A DNA stretch of 64,000 nucleotides, from NCBI GenBank assembly GCA_963575745.1, contig CAUYUJ010019930.1:1-64000 (forward strand), read 5' to 3'. The notes under the pieces are model-generated. The model did not search any database and had not been told where the DNA came from. It saw nothing but the letters and a program-made list of their open reading frames with translations. Source of the DNA: Prorocentrum cordatum. Taxonomy: Eukaryota > Sar > Dinophyceae > Prorocentrales > Prorocentraceae. Positions 9,065 to 19,200 of this stretch are shown here, piece after piece (position 1 is the stretch's first letter; each line of letters starts with the position of its first letter). Position numbers and translations under genes: made by a program.

Positions 9065-9086
9065 TCCGTAGCCAATTTGGCTCAAG
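9065..9086 (+). other. relic of the dinoflagellate spliced leader (DinoSL)
   Basis: These 22 bases match the conserved dinoflagellate SL (starting D-CCGTAGCC and ending TTTGGCTCAAG) at 21 of 22 positions. The only difference is A instead of T at SL position 11. The SL is trans-spliced onto the 5' ends of dinoflagellate mRNAs, so a genomic copy not followed by a splice donor is the usual sign of a reverse-transcribed, reintegrated mRNA. Here it is followed by TTCCAACTGG rather than a GT donor, so a functional SL RNA gene is less likely than a retroposed 5' end. It lies at the border of a GC-rich block open on the plus strand. I infer retroposition; the match itself is seen directly. Confidence 0.85.
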
Positions 9087-9194
9087 TTCCAACTGGAAGG
9101 TGGAGCTTGAGATAGCCGTGGGCTCGAGTGTCGGGTCCGTCGGCTGGCACGAGCGGTTTGTTGCGCGCGCGATGATGCGTCGCTGAGCGGTTCG

Positions 9195-11380
9195 GTGCAT
9201 GCTGCTAGGCGGCCATGCCGTCGCGGGCCAACCGGGCGGGCAGGCGTGGCTGTGCTTCGCTCTGCCCTGCCTTCCCGCAGGCTGGGGGTGGAGCCTCTGC
9301 GCTGCCCCAGTCGCGCCGCGAGCGGGCTGGCATTGGGGGTGTGCCCTGGGCACCCGGCTGCTGGGCAGCGCCGGCAGGGGAGGGGCTTGCCGGCGACGCC
9401 GCGGGCGGCAGCACCGGGGCGGGCGCGGACCCCCCCGGATGCGCCGATGCGGACGCAGGCGGCTGCACCCGGGGTGGCGCGGAGCCCTCCGGAAGCGCCG
9501 ATGCGGATCCCGTGGGTTCGGGCGCCGGCCCCGGCGACCCCTCAGAGGGCCAGGGAGGACCCACCGCGGGCGAAGGCCCGGCCGGGCTTGAGTCTTGAGG
9601 CTGGCTCCCGCGGAGGGAGCGCCGACGACGGCGACGCTGCGGCCGGCCCAGGAGGCCCCCCCCCAGGCGAGGGAAAACGCTCTTGCGCGGACGGGGAGCC
9701 CGAGCGCGCCCGCAGCCCGCCGGCTGGCAAGAGGCCAGCGGCGCAGGCCGCTGAGCGCCGCGCGCGCCGGCGCAGGGCGCGCCCCAGCAGCAGCCCCAGC
9801 GCCCGGGCGCCGAGCTGGCGCCGCCGCCGCCGCCGCCGACAGCGGGAACGCAGCCCGAACGCGCGTCCAGCCCGCAGCCTCCGCCCCCGCCGGAGCAGCC
9901 CGAGCGAGCGGCCAGCCCGCCGCCACTGCGCCCGCCGGAGCGGCCGCACGCGCGGCCGCTCCCCGGCCCCCCGCGTGGCGAGCGCCCGGAGCCCGCCGAG
10001 GCCTGCGGCCCCGACCCCGGCGGCCGCGCGCAGCCCGGCCCTGGCGGCCACGCGCAACCCGGGAGCGCGCAGCCCAGGCGGCGCCGACGACGCGCCGCGA
10101 GCGCGCCCCCAGCGCTTCCCCCGCAGCGGCAGCAGCACGGGCGCCTGGGCGGCGCCGCGCGCAGGAGGAGCATGCAGCTCCCCGCGGGATGGGCGCTGCT
10201 CGCAGGGCCAGCCGCGGAGGAGGCGGTGGCGGCGGCGGCGGCGGCCGCCCCGCACAGCAGCGGCAGCAGCGGCTCCAAGAGCAGTTCAGGCAGCTCCCCG
10301 GCGGCGGCGACGCGGACTCCAAGAGCGGCTCCGTTCGAGGCGGCGGCGCCAGGAGCAACGAGGGCTCCGACAGCAACTCCGCCCGCGGCGGCAGCGCTGG
10401 AAGCCGGGGCTCCGACGGCGGCCCCGGCCCGCCTGCGGCGGCGGCGCCGAGGAAGGGGGCCGCGACGGCAGCACTGCCAGGGGCGGCAGCGCGGGGGGCA
10501 GATCCGTCGGCAGCACCGCTGGGAGCGGAAGCGCCGATAGCCGGGCCTGGCGGCGGCGCGGCCGCCGCGGCGGGCGGCGGCGCTGGCAGTTCGCCGCGGC
10601 CGCCGAGGCGGTGACGGCGGCGCCCCAGGCGAGCGGCTGGAATTTCGGGGCCGAGGGGGTCGCGGCGGGGGTCCTTGCCCAGGCGGTGGCCGCTGGCCTT
10701 CTCCGGCGGGAGAACCGCCGGCGCTCCCGCTAGACGTTGGCGAGCACCCCATCGAGCGCGAGTACGGCGGGCTCGACTGCAGTGCTCGTAGGCGAGCCGG
10801 ACTCGGCCGGCGCTCCGGGCACCCCTGCTCCGGCCTCTCCGCGGGTAGAGCCTGCGGGGCTGGGGGGCCAGGAGCTGGCGGAGGGGCGCGCTGAGCTGCT
10901 GACGGTTGATCAGGCTGCTTGGCTCAGCGGCCCGCAGGCGGCGACGCTGCCAGCCCGCGGGCCGGCGCAGGGGCCACCATTGGCGGCGCGGAGGCGGCGC
11001 GCGCGGCCGCGGAGGTCGCTCAGGCGGCGGCCCTGGCAGACGTGGCGGCAGCCCGCGCGGCCGCGGAGGCCCGCGCCGCGGAGGCTGCGCAGGCGGCGGC
11101 CCTGGCCGCGGCCGCAGACGCAGCGGCCGAGGAGGCGACCGAGGCGGCGCGCGCGGAGCTCCACACCGTCCTCCAGCGCGGCTGGACCCAGGTCCGGATC
11201 GCCGCGCGACACCTCGGCGTGGCCGAGAGCCGGCGCTTGCCCGCCGGCCCGCGGCCGGGTGGGCCGGCAGGCGTCGCGCCAGGGCGCCAGGCGGCGCCAG
11301 AGTTCTTCGGCATCGCCGGGGTGCTAGGCGCCGCAGGCTATAGCCGGCTGCGCGTAGCCGCGGCTGGCGCGGGCTGAGGC
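9195..11380 (+). other. GC-rich block with long overlapping ORFs, possible decayed retrogene
   Basis: Starting about 110 bases after the SL relic, the sequence becomes extremely GC-rich and several frames on both strands stay open for 300-500 codons (plus 9195-10733 and 9595-10614, minus 9205-10752 and 8835-10376). Predicted products are Ala, Gly, Pro and Arg rich. The most protein-like stretches are plus-strand. One is 9215-9598, Gly/Ala/Asp/Pro-rich with a repeated A-D-A-D-x-x-G pattern. Another is 10919-11377, which has an Ala/Glu-rich helical segment followed by a mixed-composition tail. No domain is recognisable. High GC alone suppresses stops, so I do not call a CDS. If the SL relic marks a retroposed mRNA, its body would lie here, frameshifted. 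Confidence 0.35.
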
Positions 11381-11535
11381 CAACTGGCCGCGCGGGCCGG
11401 CGCGCCTCCCTTGCCCCCCCCCCTCTCTCCTCCCCCCCCCGCGCCTGTGTCGTTGTCGTGTCGTCTCTCGTCCCAGCCGTCGCGTCGCGTCGTTTCCTGG
11501 CGCTTGCTACGTGGCACCTCTTGCGATTGCAAAAA
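11381..11535. other. C-rich spacer
   Basis: Two C-runs (11415-11423 and 11432-11440) and CGTCGTGTCGT words. No gene. Confidence 0.5.
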
Positions 11536-11537
11536 AA

Positions 11538-11660
11538 AGAGTGTATGTGTGCGTCTGTCTGTCTGCGTCTGTGCGTGTCTGCGTTCGTGTGTGCGTTTGT
11601 GCCTGTGCCTGCGCGTGCGTCTGCCCGCGTGCGTTCGCGTGCGTTCGCCGAGAGTGCAGA
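11538..11660. repeat. degenerate GTGCGT/GTCTGC minisatellite
   Basis: Words GTGTGCGT, GTCTGTCTGC and GCGTTCGTGTGTGCG repeat with no fixed period. It resembles an expanded and mutated (GT)n tract. Confidence 0.8.
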
Positions 11661-11714
11661 GGGCCGGGGGCGGAGGAGCAGGAGAAAGAGGGATGACCAG
11701 GAGGGAGGGATGAG

Positions 11715-11795
11715 GTTTCCCCTCCTCCTCCTCCTCCTCCTCCTCCTCCTCCCCCTCCTCCTCCTCGTCCTCTTCGTCCTCCTCGTCCTCCTCGA
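11715..11795. repeat. (CTC)n array
   Basis: CTC triplets passing into CTCGTC triplets. Confidence 0.95.
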
Positions 11796-11799
11796 GCAT

Positions 11800-12480
11800 C
11801 AGGGCTCGAGGATCGAGATGCTTGAACGTCTGAGGACTCCTGGTCAGGCGTCTAGGAGTCAGTGGGGACCCCGCGACCTCCCATCGGCGAGCCTCAGGAC
11901 GTGTATTCAACCGTTGTGTATATTTTGTATCGCCCCACCGATAATCAGCACGCTCCATCTATCGGTCTTGATTACACGCCAGTCGTTGAAACTAGGAATC
12001 GCTGGATTCCCAAACCCCAATATAATGGAGGTGTCTTCCTACTCCGAGTCGGGTGGTTTTCCGTCTTCCCTCGTCCTTGGGGGGTGGGCGGAAACCAGTC
12101 TATTTCCAACGCCTTCCTATGGTTGTCACGTGGGATGACGAATGAGAGAAGAAACGCGGCGGAGACGATTGAAATAGGTTTGTGCCGCCGGGGAAGCGTT
12201 TGGGGATAACGACCAACTAGTTTCATTGGCGCCGACAACGCCCACGAGGAGGCCTGGACGCCAATGTATCCATCATCGCCCAGGGCGATGCTGCGTGACA
12301 GGACCATCCCTGGCATTTTTTGGTCGTCATCACACATCGGCAAATTGATTCGGTGAAGAAGCACACGTTGTCGCTAACACGCGCTATGGGGACCATCGCC
12401 GCCCACACCCGCAGGTGTACGTCGCGTCGGACAGGTTCACGCCGGCGAGGAAGGTGGCGATCAAAAAGGCGGGCGGGCCT
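11800..12480. other. no gene recognised
   Basis: Composition is less biased than its surroundings. Two opposing frames stand out, plus 11862-12209 (115 codons) and minus 11972-12364 (130 codons). They overlap each other almost completely, and neither has a motif I know, so at most one could be real. Confidence 0.45.
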
Positions 12481-12485
12481 GGGCT

Positions 12486-12864
12486 GGGTACGTTCAACAT
12501 GGGGTACAGAAAGCATGGGAACGAAGGCCGACAGCAGTTCCTGCCCATTTTGAGCAGGGTTCGCTGTCGGCGTCGCCGCGGGCGCTGTCCATCTGAGACA
12601 GAGGGTTCGGCGGTTGCTGGAGGTGCGTCTGGCCCGAGGTACCCCCAGCTTTTCGATCAGCTTTGGGAACCCCTGGGGCTGAGCTTCATGAGGGGTGCTC
12701 TGGAGGCCGTGGGGGCCTCCTTGGAAATCCTGGGGGCACGTTGGGCCAGGGACACTTCTAGCAACACCCGTTGCCTGCCCAAGAGCGGCCGCTGCCGGTA
12801 TGGGAGAACATTTCGCAGCTGGTACCGCCCCCATGTTCCCCCTACCCGCGTCGGGCGTCCAAGT
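12486..12864. mobile_element. MITE-C copy 1, diverged and interrupted
   Basis: Aligns with the intact copy at 34222-34434 in two pieces. Piece one, 12486-12603, shares ATGGGGTAC-GAAAG-ATGGG, GCAGTTCCTG-CCATTTT, TTCGCTGTC and GTCCATCTGAGACAGAG. Piece two, about 12768-12864, shares TGCCTGCCCAA, GCGGCCGCTG, GAACATTT and TCGGGCGTCCAA. An insert of about 164 bp separates them. It includes CTTGGGGC-like words, so a second repeat has probably landed inside this one. Confidence 0.7.
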
Positions 12865-13177
12865 GGGCGCGGCTCCTGGTGTGCAGGGGGCGCCGGGCAG
12901 CGCGGAGGGTGCATGGCGACGGGCACGGCGCACGGTGGCGCCTGGGCGCAGGAGCGCGGCGAGCTGGGAGTGGCGATCAAGCGGTGACGACGCGTCCTGG
13001 TCTGCCTCTAAGCCCGCCAGAACATGTTATACTAATATTTTCGCGGGTTGTGTTAGAATGTCCTTAGGACATATTTGGTTGAGACGGTCTTGCTTGACGA
13101 CGTCGGCTTCATGCTCTGAGCTCATTGTGTTAGTGCTTTGAACGTTCTACCGTTGGCGGTCCGCACACGGGGGTGTC
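12865..13177. other. no gene recognised
   Basis: GC-rich first half, AT-richer second half (13020-13140). Nothing supported. Confidence 0.45.
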
Positions 13178-13437
13178 AGGGGCAACGTCCACGGGAGGTG
13201 CGTAGACTCGCGGGGCGGGGAGGAGGCATCGGCCCCCAATCGCCCATTCCTCGCCAAGAGGGGCCCGATGGCCCACCCCGCCTAGACACATGCGGTCGCT
13301 GTCGGGGCGGGGGCCTATCGCCGATCGAGATCTACGTTTCCCCCCCCGTGCTGGTCCCGCACATGTCGTTATTCCTCGGGACGGTGCGAGGGGTGCGGTC
13401 TTCTGAGAAGGCGGGGTGTTTCTCAAAAGGCAGCGAT
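13178..13437. repeat. dispersed repeat DR-1, copy 3 (long form)
   Basis: The DR-1 core is followed by about 50 bp of spacer and then TTCTGAGAAGGCGGGGTGTTTCT plus AAGGCAGCG. The same tail follows the copy at 15120-15389, so the full DR-1 unit is probably about 260 bp and includes the DR-8-like TTCTGAGAAGGC word. Confidence 0.75.
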
Positions 13438-13447
13438 CGGGGGCCAC

Positions 13448-13597
13448 GATAGGAGAGGTTAGGCATAGGGGGGGACGCATCGAGCCCCAATCGCCCGAAG
13501 GCCCCAAGCTGCCCAGGAACGTGCGGATCCATTGTCGGGGGCCTATCGCCGATCTCTCAGGGATGTATGGCCGATTCCATTCCGATGTCCCCCCCCC
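13448..13597. repeat. dispersed repeat DR-1, copy 4
   Basis: GGGGGGGACGCATCGAGCCCCAATCGCCC, GCCCAGGAACGTGCGGATCCA and TCGGGGGCCTATCGCCGATC are present, but a deletion removes about 25 bp between CGCCC and GCCCAGGA. It begins 11 bases after copy 3 ends, in the same orientation. Confidence 0.75.
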
Positions 13598-13881
13598 TTA
13601 TGTCTATCCCTCCTTATCGTTGCCCCTCACGTGGGCTTCTTGTATGGGCCAGGAGTCTTATAAAAGACCCGCTGAGGGAGGAGGGGCCGTCACTGTGTAG
13701 GAGCCGTCAACGTGCAGCTGGGAGGGAGGAGCAGGAGGGAAGAGCCGTTGAGGGATGACGGGCAGGAGCGGTCAATGTGTGTGCTCATCGCCTTGGTGAC
13801 CCAGGGTGTCAGAGAGCAGGAGGCGGATAAGAAGAGAGAGCAGAAGGAGGATAGCGAGAGGGAGGGGGAAATTGGTCACCT

Positions 13882-13985
13882 CGCGCGGCCGCAGCGCTTG
13901 CCTGCAAGGGATCCCCAGAGTGTCGCCCGGCGACAAGCTTCTAGTGGTGAGTCGGGGGGCCAGAGTTCGATCCCATTGCCGCGCG
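13882..13985 (+). ncRNA. possible Pol III-type structured element (tRNA/SINE-like, weak)
   Basis: Outer bases CGCGCGGC and GCCGCGCG are complementary. Inside are two hairpins, CTTGC-CT-GCAAG and TGTCGC-CCG-GCGACA. The 3' part contains GAGTTCGATCCC, close to a tRNA B box. The T-stem does not pair well (CAGAG versus CCATT), and the span of about 104 bases is long for a tRNA. It could be a decayed tRNA-derived SINE head or chance. Confidence 0.25.
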
Positions 13986-13989
13986 TACA

Positions 13990-15118
13990 GTTCCGCCCAT
14001 TCCTCTTCTTTCCAGATTGAGCACCTGGTGATCAAACGTTGAGCCAGCATCCGCGATTGAATAGCGCTGAGGGTCGCTCGGTCGATCAACATTTCGACTC
14101 GACCAGCATTCGATCCGATCATTTGCGCTGACTTGCGCTGGTTCGCATCGAAGTTGTCTTCCTGAACAGCCTCGGACGCCGAAAGTGTCTAGCGCAAGCG
14201 CTTCGGGTGAGCAGTAGTGCCATGCATATGTTGTGCACACTTGCATCACGTACTTCTTCGCAACACGCGTTGATAATGTCGTCGTTCGAGCCAGATCTTT
14301 TTTGGCGCTGACATAATATTCAGAGAGTCGTTGACGCCGATCTCATCTCGGTGATAGTTTTAGTGTGTCTCCATGTGTTGTCCCGTGCGCAAGAGATTTT
14401 TGTTTGGTAGTAGCGCTTGCCGTCGAACTGTACCCTGAATTACTCATGAAGTTTGCCCGTAGGTCCTCGTGTTCGACGAAGAGAAGCGAATAGCATTTAA
14501 GAAGGAGTCCAGCATCATGAAGGTCTTCTTTGCAACGTTTCGCTCCACGATCAAAGTTTGATGCTGTACTGATATAGCAGCGTACGTTCGCATCTGCTTT
14601 CGGCGCATATGGGAACTCATGTCGTGATGGGTAATGTGTTGCTTCGCTTTGGAGGTTAATTCATGCACGCTTGGATTCAGAGCGATCTCGCAAATCCAAC
14701 AGACGACGAACATACGCGCAATGTTTCCGTCTGATAGCAGCAAGGACGGCACTTGCTGAATGCACGAATTTGTCATGTCTTTCGTTGGTCTGCATCCCCA
14801 TGCCAGACGTTGGACCATCCACACATTTGCAAGCTTCTGGAGACCTACGACCAGGGAAGACATATGTTCTTCGTCATGGAGTATTCTGCCCGCGCTTGCA
14901 TCGAAAGGTGTAGGACAATCAGAGGATAAGTAACGGAAACCGGGTTCGGCTTGAAGAGTCGAGCCCGCAAGTGTTGCCCGACATCATTCGCCAGGGGGTC
15001 CAGCGCAGAGTCAAGATGTCCTTGCGGACCTCCAAGAGTTTTTGTTCATGCAAGTTTCCTGGTTTAGAATGAATTTCACACGCGCCACAATTGATGCTCC
15101 TGCCCCAAGACAAGATTC
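13990..15118. other. balanced-composition unique region; hypothetical minus-strand ORF
   Basis: The least biased kilobase in the left half of the window. The minus strand carries a 139-codon frame (14444-14863) with mixed, protein-like composition including a Cys-Trp-Ile-Cys segment. I recognise no family, no partner exon and no repeat copy. It may be an exon, a decayed mobile-element piece or noise. Confidence 0.3.
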
Positions 15119-15119
15119 A

Positions 15120-15389
15120 GGGGCAACGCTAGTGGGGGGATAGGCTAAGGGGATGATGCATCGACCCTGAGTCGCCCATTCATCAACGATACGGGCCCGA
15201 TAGCCCACCCCGCCCAGGAGCGTGCGGGATCGTCATCGGGGGCCGCCGATCTATGGGCGATATCTCGCCGATCACAGCTCGGTGCTTCCTCCCCTGAGCC
15301 AGTCGTCCCCCCCTGCCATTCCCCCTCATGATGCAGCCTGGGCAGCGGCTTTCTGAGAAGGCGGGGTGTTTCTTGGAAGGCAGCGGGAT
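15120..15389. repeat. dispersed repeat DR-1, copy 5 (long form)
   Basis: Starts GGGGCAACGCTAG and has GATAGGCTAAGGGG, GATGCATCGACCC, GGGCCCGATAGCCCACCCC and GCCCAGGA. The tail TTCTGAGAAGGCGGGGTGTTTCT ends in AAGGCAGCGGG. It closely parallels 13178-13437. Confidence 0.8.
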
Positions 15390-15412
15390 TCTGAGGGACC
15401 TGTCATTGCCGC

Positions 15413-15612
15413 CTACGATCCAATGCGATGCGAATCGATTCGCCGGCTGGGGCCGCGATTCCAATTCGATGCGATCCGGCTATATTCACCGGCCTCAGCC
15501 AGGGCCAGCCGGAAGCGGGGCGCGGGGATTCGATACCGATCCGATTCGGGACGATTCGCTGGCGATTCGATCCGCTCACGAGCCGATCCGATTTCGCGAT
15601 CCGATCCAGCGC
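15413..15612. repeat. degenerate CGATTCG/CGATCCG repeat
   Basis: Short words GCGATTC, CCGATTCG, GATCCGAT recur about a dozen times without a strict period. A similar but weaker pattern lies at 36175-36350. Confidence 0.6.
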
Positions 15613-16257
15613 AGACCTGCCTGTTGAGGGAGGAGGGGCAGGAGGAGGTGGGCAAGAGCGAGAGTCCGATTCAAGAGCCCGAGCCAGTCTTCCCCTACGG
15701 TTGGACCGATGTATAAGATCGAGGTCGGCTCGGGGAGGGTGCCTTGGTGTTCTTCGTGTCTTGTTGGATGTTCCTGTGCATCCTGTGGGAGGGTACCCTC
15801 GAATGTTACTCAGTTTGGCCAGCGGAGGGTCTCATGTTTCCTGAAGGCTGATCTTCTGTCCTAGGTCCGACGGTGTCGTGGGCCCCCGCCCGAAGACGAG
15901 ACCCGAAGCAAACGCCTGACCTGGGATCCCCCGCTGGGGATCCTTCCTCGGCCACGATAAGATGCCGAGCGGCAACCTCCTTTCGCGGGGAGAGGGGACA
16001 GGAGCAGGGGCAGCAAGAGGGAGTGATTGTTTCGGCGGCGAGCGAGGGGGGGATAATGCGAAGGAGTCTCGGCGGCGGGCGAGATTCGACGTTTTCGAGC
16101 GTTTTCCTAGTTTCCCGGCGGTCTTCCACCCTCGGGATACGCTCCAGCGGCTGCGCCTCGCCGAGAGAGTTCCTGGGGGTGCCCAGATCGTCCCGAACGG
16201 CCGCAGGGAAACCGAGGCATGGCCCACAATTCAAATTCGGTGACGCGCACGGGAGGA
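15613..16257. other. no gene recognised
   Basis: Several frames on both strands, none with known motifs. GGCGGCGAGCGAGG near 16035 also occurs upstream of DR-8 copy 1 (near 4897), so the DR-8 unit may extend into this region. Confidence 0.45.
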
Positions 16258-16380
16258 AAGTGAGAAGGAGAAGGCCTTCTCAGAAGGCAGCGGGACTCTT
16301 CTGTGTCTTCGGGGAAAGCTCGGACAACTCCTCAGAAGGCCGGGGGAATTCCGAGCCTTCTGAGAAGGCCCGCCCCTTCG
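16258..16380. repeat. dispersed repeat DR-8, copy 2
   Basis: AAGGCCTTCTCAGAAGGC, TCTTCGGGGAAAGCT, CTCAGAAGGCCGGGGGA-TTCCGAGCC and TTCTGAGAAGGCCCGCCCC align with 4916-5075. The GGGCGCGCCGCC block that directly follows copy 1 is found only at 16586 here, suggesting that 16381-16585 is an insertion. Confidence 0.75.
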
Positions 16381-16497
16381 AGTTTTTCTGTTTTAAAGAC
16401 CCGGGCTGAACCTGAAGCAAGCCGTAAACGACGTGCACTTGCGGAGATCACGCAAGTCGAAAGGCGTTTGCACGCCAGTGTTCGTTGAAAGAGGGGC

Positions 16498-16522
16498 GAG
16501 GGGGGGGGGGGGGGGGGGGGGG
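16498..16522. repeat. poly-G homopolymer
   Basis: An uninterrupted G run of more than 20 bases, the longest homopolymer I noticed in the window. Confidence 0.95.
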
Positions 16523-16758
16523 CAAACGCCATGCAGGTAAACTTGCCCGAATCTAAAAACAACAGGCTCTTCTCACCTCCCCCCCGGGCGCGCCGCCGAT
16601 GGTTGGCCCGGTGCCGTTGGGCTGTCAGTCTTCCGGGCTTTCAGGAGCCAGGGCATGTCGGCGGCGCGCCCAGAGGAGCAGGCGGAGAGGGGGCGGGCCT
16701 CCTCAGAAGACTCAGAGGGCCTCAGGCGGAGAGGTCCGGCGAGTGGCGTCGGTTCCCA

Positions 16759-16818
16759 GGGGAGGAGGAGGAGGAGGAGGAGGAGGAGGAGGAGGAGGAG
16801 GAGGAGGAGGAGGAGGAG

Positions 16819-16850
<32 letters not shown>

Positions 16851-16851
16851 G
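16759..16851. repeat. (GAG)n followed by (CAG)n
   Basis: GAG triplets pass directly into about ten CAG triplets. Poly-Glu then poly-Gln frames result from this and need not be coding. Confidence 0.95.
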
Positions 16852-16916
16852 CTTCTGAGAAATTTCCCCGAAGCTTCAATCGGGGAAACAAAACGCGAGT
16901 AAGCAGGAACTCGGGC

Positions 16917-17100
16917 TTGCCGACGTTTCTTGACGAGCGCGTCCTGGATTCTGACGGTCCGATGTTCGTGGGATGTTTGCAGCGGAAGCTCGCATCAAGT
17001 TTCAGATTGGGCCTCGTCGTTTTCTTGATGGCCCCGTCAGGCCAACCCGAGTCCCCCGTCCACGAGTCTTGCGTCTCCCCGATTCAAGAGGACCTCTCAG
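16917..17100 (+). repeat. dispersed repeat DR-9, copy 1 (frame open in both copies)
   Basis: Aligns with 31996-32185, roughly 75 percent identical by eye. The same plus frame is open in both copies, reading G-x-L-Q-R-x-L-A-S-S, then R-L-G-L-x-V-F-L-x-A-P-S-G-Q and E-S-C-V-S-P. About two thirds of residues are shared. Differences are mostly transitions at CpG and are not confined to third positions, so I infer decay of a shared repeat rather than a maintained protein. No known family matches. Confidence 0.65.
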
Positions 17101-17589
17101 AAGCCCAGAGGGCTTCTGTTGTGTAGCCCCGCCGCCTTTGAGAAGGCCTGCCCCCGCTCACGTCCCCCGGCGGCGCGCCGCCGCCGAACACTGCAAGCCA
17201 GGACTTCGAAAAGTTCAGCTGGAGAGAACGAATCATCGGTGAAGTTTCGACCCACGGCTGCAGTTGTCTCGATAGTGCCAGAGCCATGGTTGATCGGGGT
17301 CCCCGTTCACGAACTCCAACCAAGTGGTTAGAATGCATGATCCATTTGCCTGTGAATCTGTCAGGCGCATTTTAATGTTTCCTTCTCTGCTGTCTCTCTA
17401 TGATCGCTCTCTTGACAATACCCATTATGCATACTACTCCCCTCTGTTCCCCGACTCTGTGCGGAAGATGTTCCGCCTTCTCCGCGTTTTGTTTTTCACA
17501 CAGGATCTCAGAAGTTGTTCCCAACCATCTTGTCGGCTCCTCCTTCCTCCCCCTCCCACCCTCATCCCATCCCTGCCTTTGCCCTCATC
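17101..17589. other. no gene recognised
   Basis: Contains further TTCTCAGAAGCC/TTTGAGAAGGCC words at 17095-17155 (DR-8 relatives) and then unique sequence. Nothing coding is supported. Confidence 0.45.
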
Positions 17590-19065
17590 ATGTAAGACAC
17601 GCCGGCACACCCTTCACACGCTTATGGGCCCCATATGGAGTTCCATCGAAGGCTCTTGTGGCAGCGTTCACGTGCTTCCCCGCCGTACTTTTCGGCACAC
17701 CCCACCCCTCACAGGCTTCGTGGACCCATAGGGTTGAGCTCTACAAAAGGCTCTTGTGGCAGCGCTCACATGCGTGACCGCCGCAAATTCCTCACACGGT
17801 TCGTGGCCTCATGGGGAGCTCCACCGAAGGCTTTTGTGGCAGCGTTCGCACGCGTCCCCGCCGCACAGTTCGGCACACCCCTCACACGCTTCGTGGCCCC
17901 AGCTGGAGCTCCACCTCAGGCTTTTGTGGCAGCGTTCACATGCGTCTGCGCCGCACACACCCCTCACACGTCTCGTGACCCCGTCGGGAGTTCCGCCGAA
18001 GACTCTTGTGGCAGCGTTCGCATTCGTCCCCGCCGCACATTTCGGCACACCCCTCAATCGGTTCGTAGCCCCATAGGGGGTTCCACCGAAGGCTTTTGCC
18101 GCAGCGGCCGCGTGCGTCCCCGCCGCACATTTCGGCACACACCCCTCACTCGCTCCGTTGCCTCATAGGGAGTTCACATGCGTCCCAGCCGCGTACTTCG
18201 GCACACTTTTCCCACGCTTATGGGCCCCGCAGGGAGTTTCGCCCAAGTCTCTTGTGGCAGCGTTCGCGTATGTCCCCGCCGCGAATTCAGGCACACCCCT
18301 CACACGCTTATGGGCCCCATATGGAGTTCCATCGAAGGCTCTTGTGGCAGCGTTCGCGTGCTTCCCCGCCGCACATTTCGGCACACCCCTCACACGCTCC
18401 GTGGCCCAATAGGGAGCTCATCCAAAGGTTTTTGCGGCAGCGTTCGCATGCGTCTGCGCCGCAAATTTAGGCTTACCTTTCCCACGCCTCTTGGCCTCAC
18501 AGGGATTTTCGCCGAAGGTTGTTGTGGCAGCGTTCGCATGGGTCCCCGCCGCGCAGTTCGGCACACCCCTCATACGCTTCGTGGCCCCATTTGGAGATCC
18601 ACCGAACGCTTTTGTGGCAGCGTTCGCATGCGTCCCGGCAACACATTTCGGCACACCTCTCACGCGCTTCACAACTCCATATGGACCTCCACCAAAATCG
18701 TCTTGCAGCAGCGTTCGCGTGCGTCCCCGCATTAAATTTCGGCAGTCCCCTCACACGGTTCGTGGTTTCATAGGGGGTTCCGCCGGAGGTTCATGCGGCA
18801 GCATACGCATGCGTACTTCAGCCAACTTCGGCGCACCGTTCACACGGTTCGTGGCCCCAGGGGGAGTTTCACCGAATGTGTTTGTGGCAGCGATTGCATG
18901 CGTTACCCCAGCCCATGTCGGCACACCTTTTCGCACGCTTCGTGGCCCCGTAGGGAGCTCAACCGACGGCTTTTGTGACAGCATTCGCATGTGTCCTCGA
19001 GCCAACATTGTGTAACCGCACACAAGCTTCGTGGCCCCACAGAGAGGGCTTCACCGAATTCTAGA
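17590..19065. repeat. ~90-bp minisatellite array, about 16 degenerate copies
   Basis: Each unit has the order TTCGGCACACCCCTCACACG, CTTCGTGGCCCCA, GGAGTTCCACCGAAGG, CTTTTGTGGCAGCGTTCGC and ATGCGTCCCCGCCGCACA. Spacing between CTCACACG words is 82-92 bases. Because 90 is a multiple of three, several frames show a ~30-residue period (for instance F-G-T-P-L-T-R followed by F-V-A-A-F), but indels and stops interrupt every frame. Two more units lie at 22975-23140, past a large insertion. Confidence 0.93.
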
Positions 19066-19200
19066 CGCTTCGCGTATCCCCACCAGCCCGTCCAGAAATG
19101 AGTCCCAGGGGAGTGGAGGTTATGAGGGAAGCGGGGGAGCATGCAGAAGAACAAAGGGCGGGGTGAGCCGCCATATACCCCAAGAGGGGGAGGATGTAGG
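19066..19200. other. spacer, no gene
   Basis: Short unique stretch between the 90-bp array and a GAG array. Confidence 0.5.

Noticed and set aside
8835-10752. Two minus-strand ORFs of more than 500 codons opposite the GC-rich block
   Set aside because: Ala/Arg/Pro/Gly low complexity in overlapping frames on both strands indicates high GC rather than coding; the SL relic favours the plus strand.
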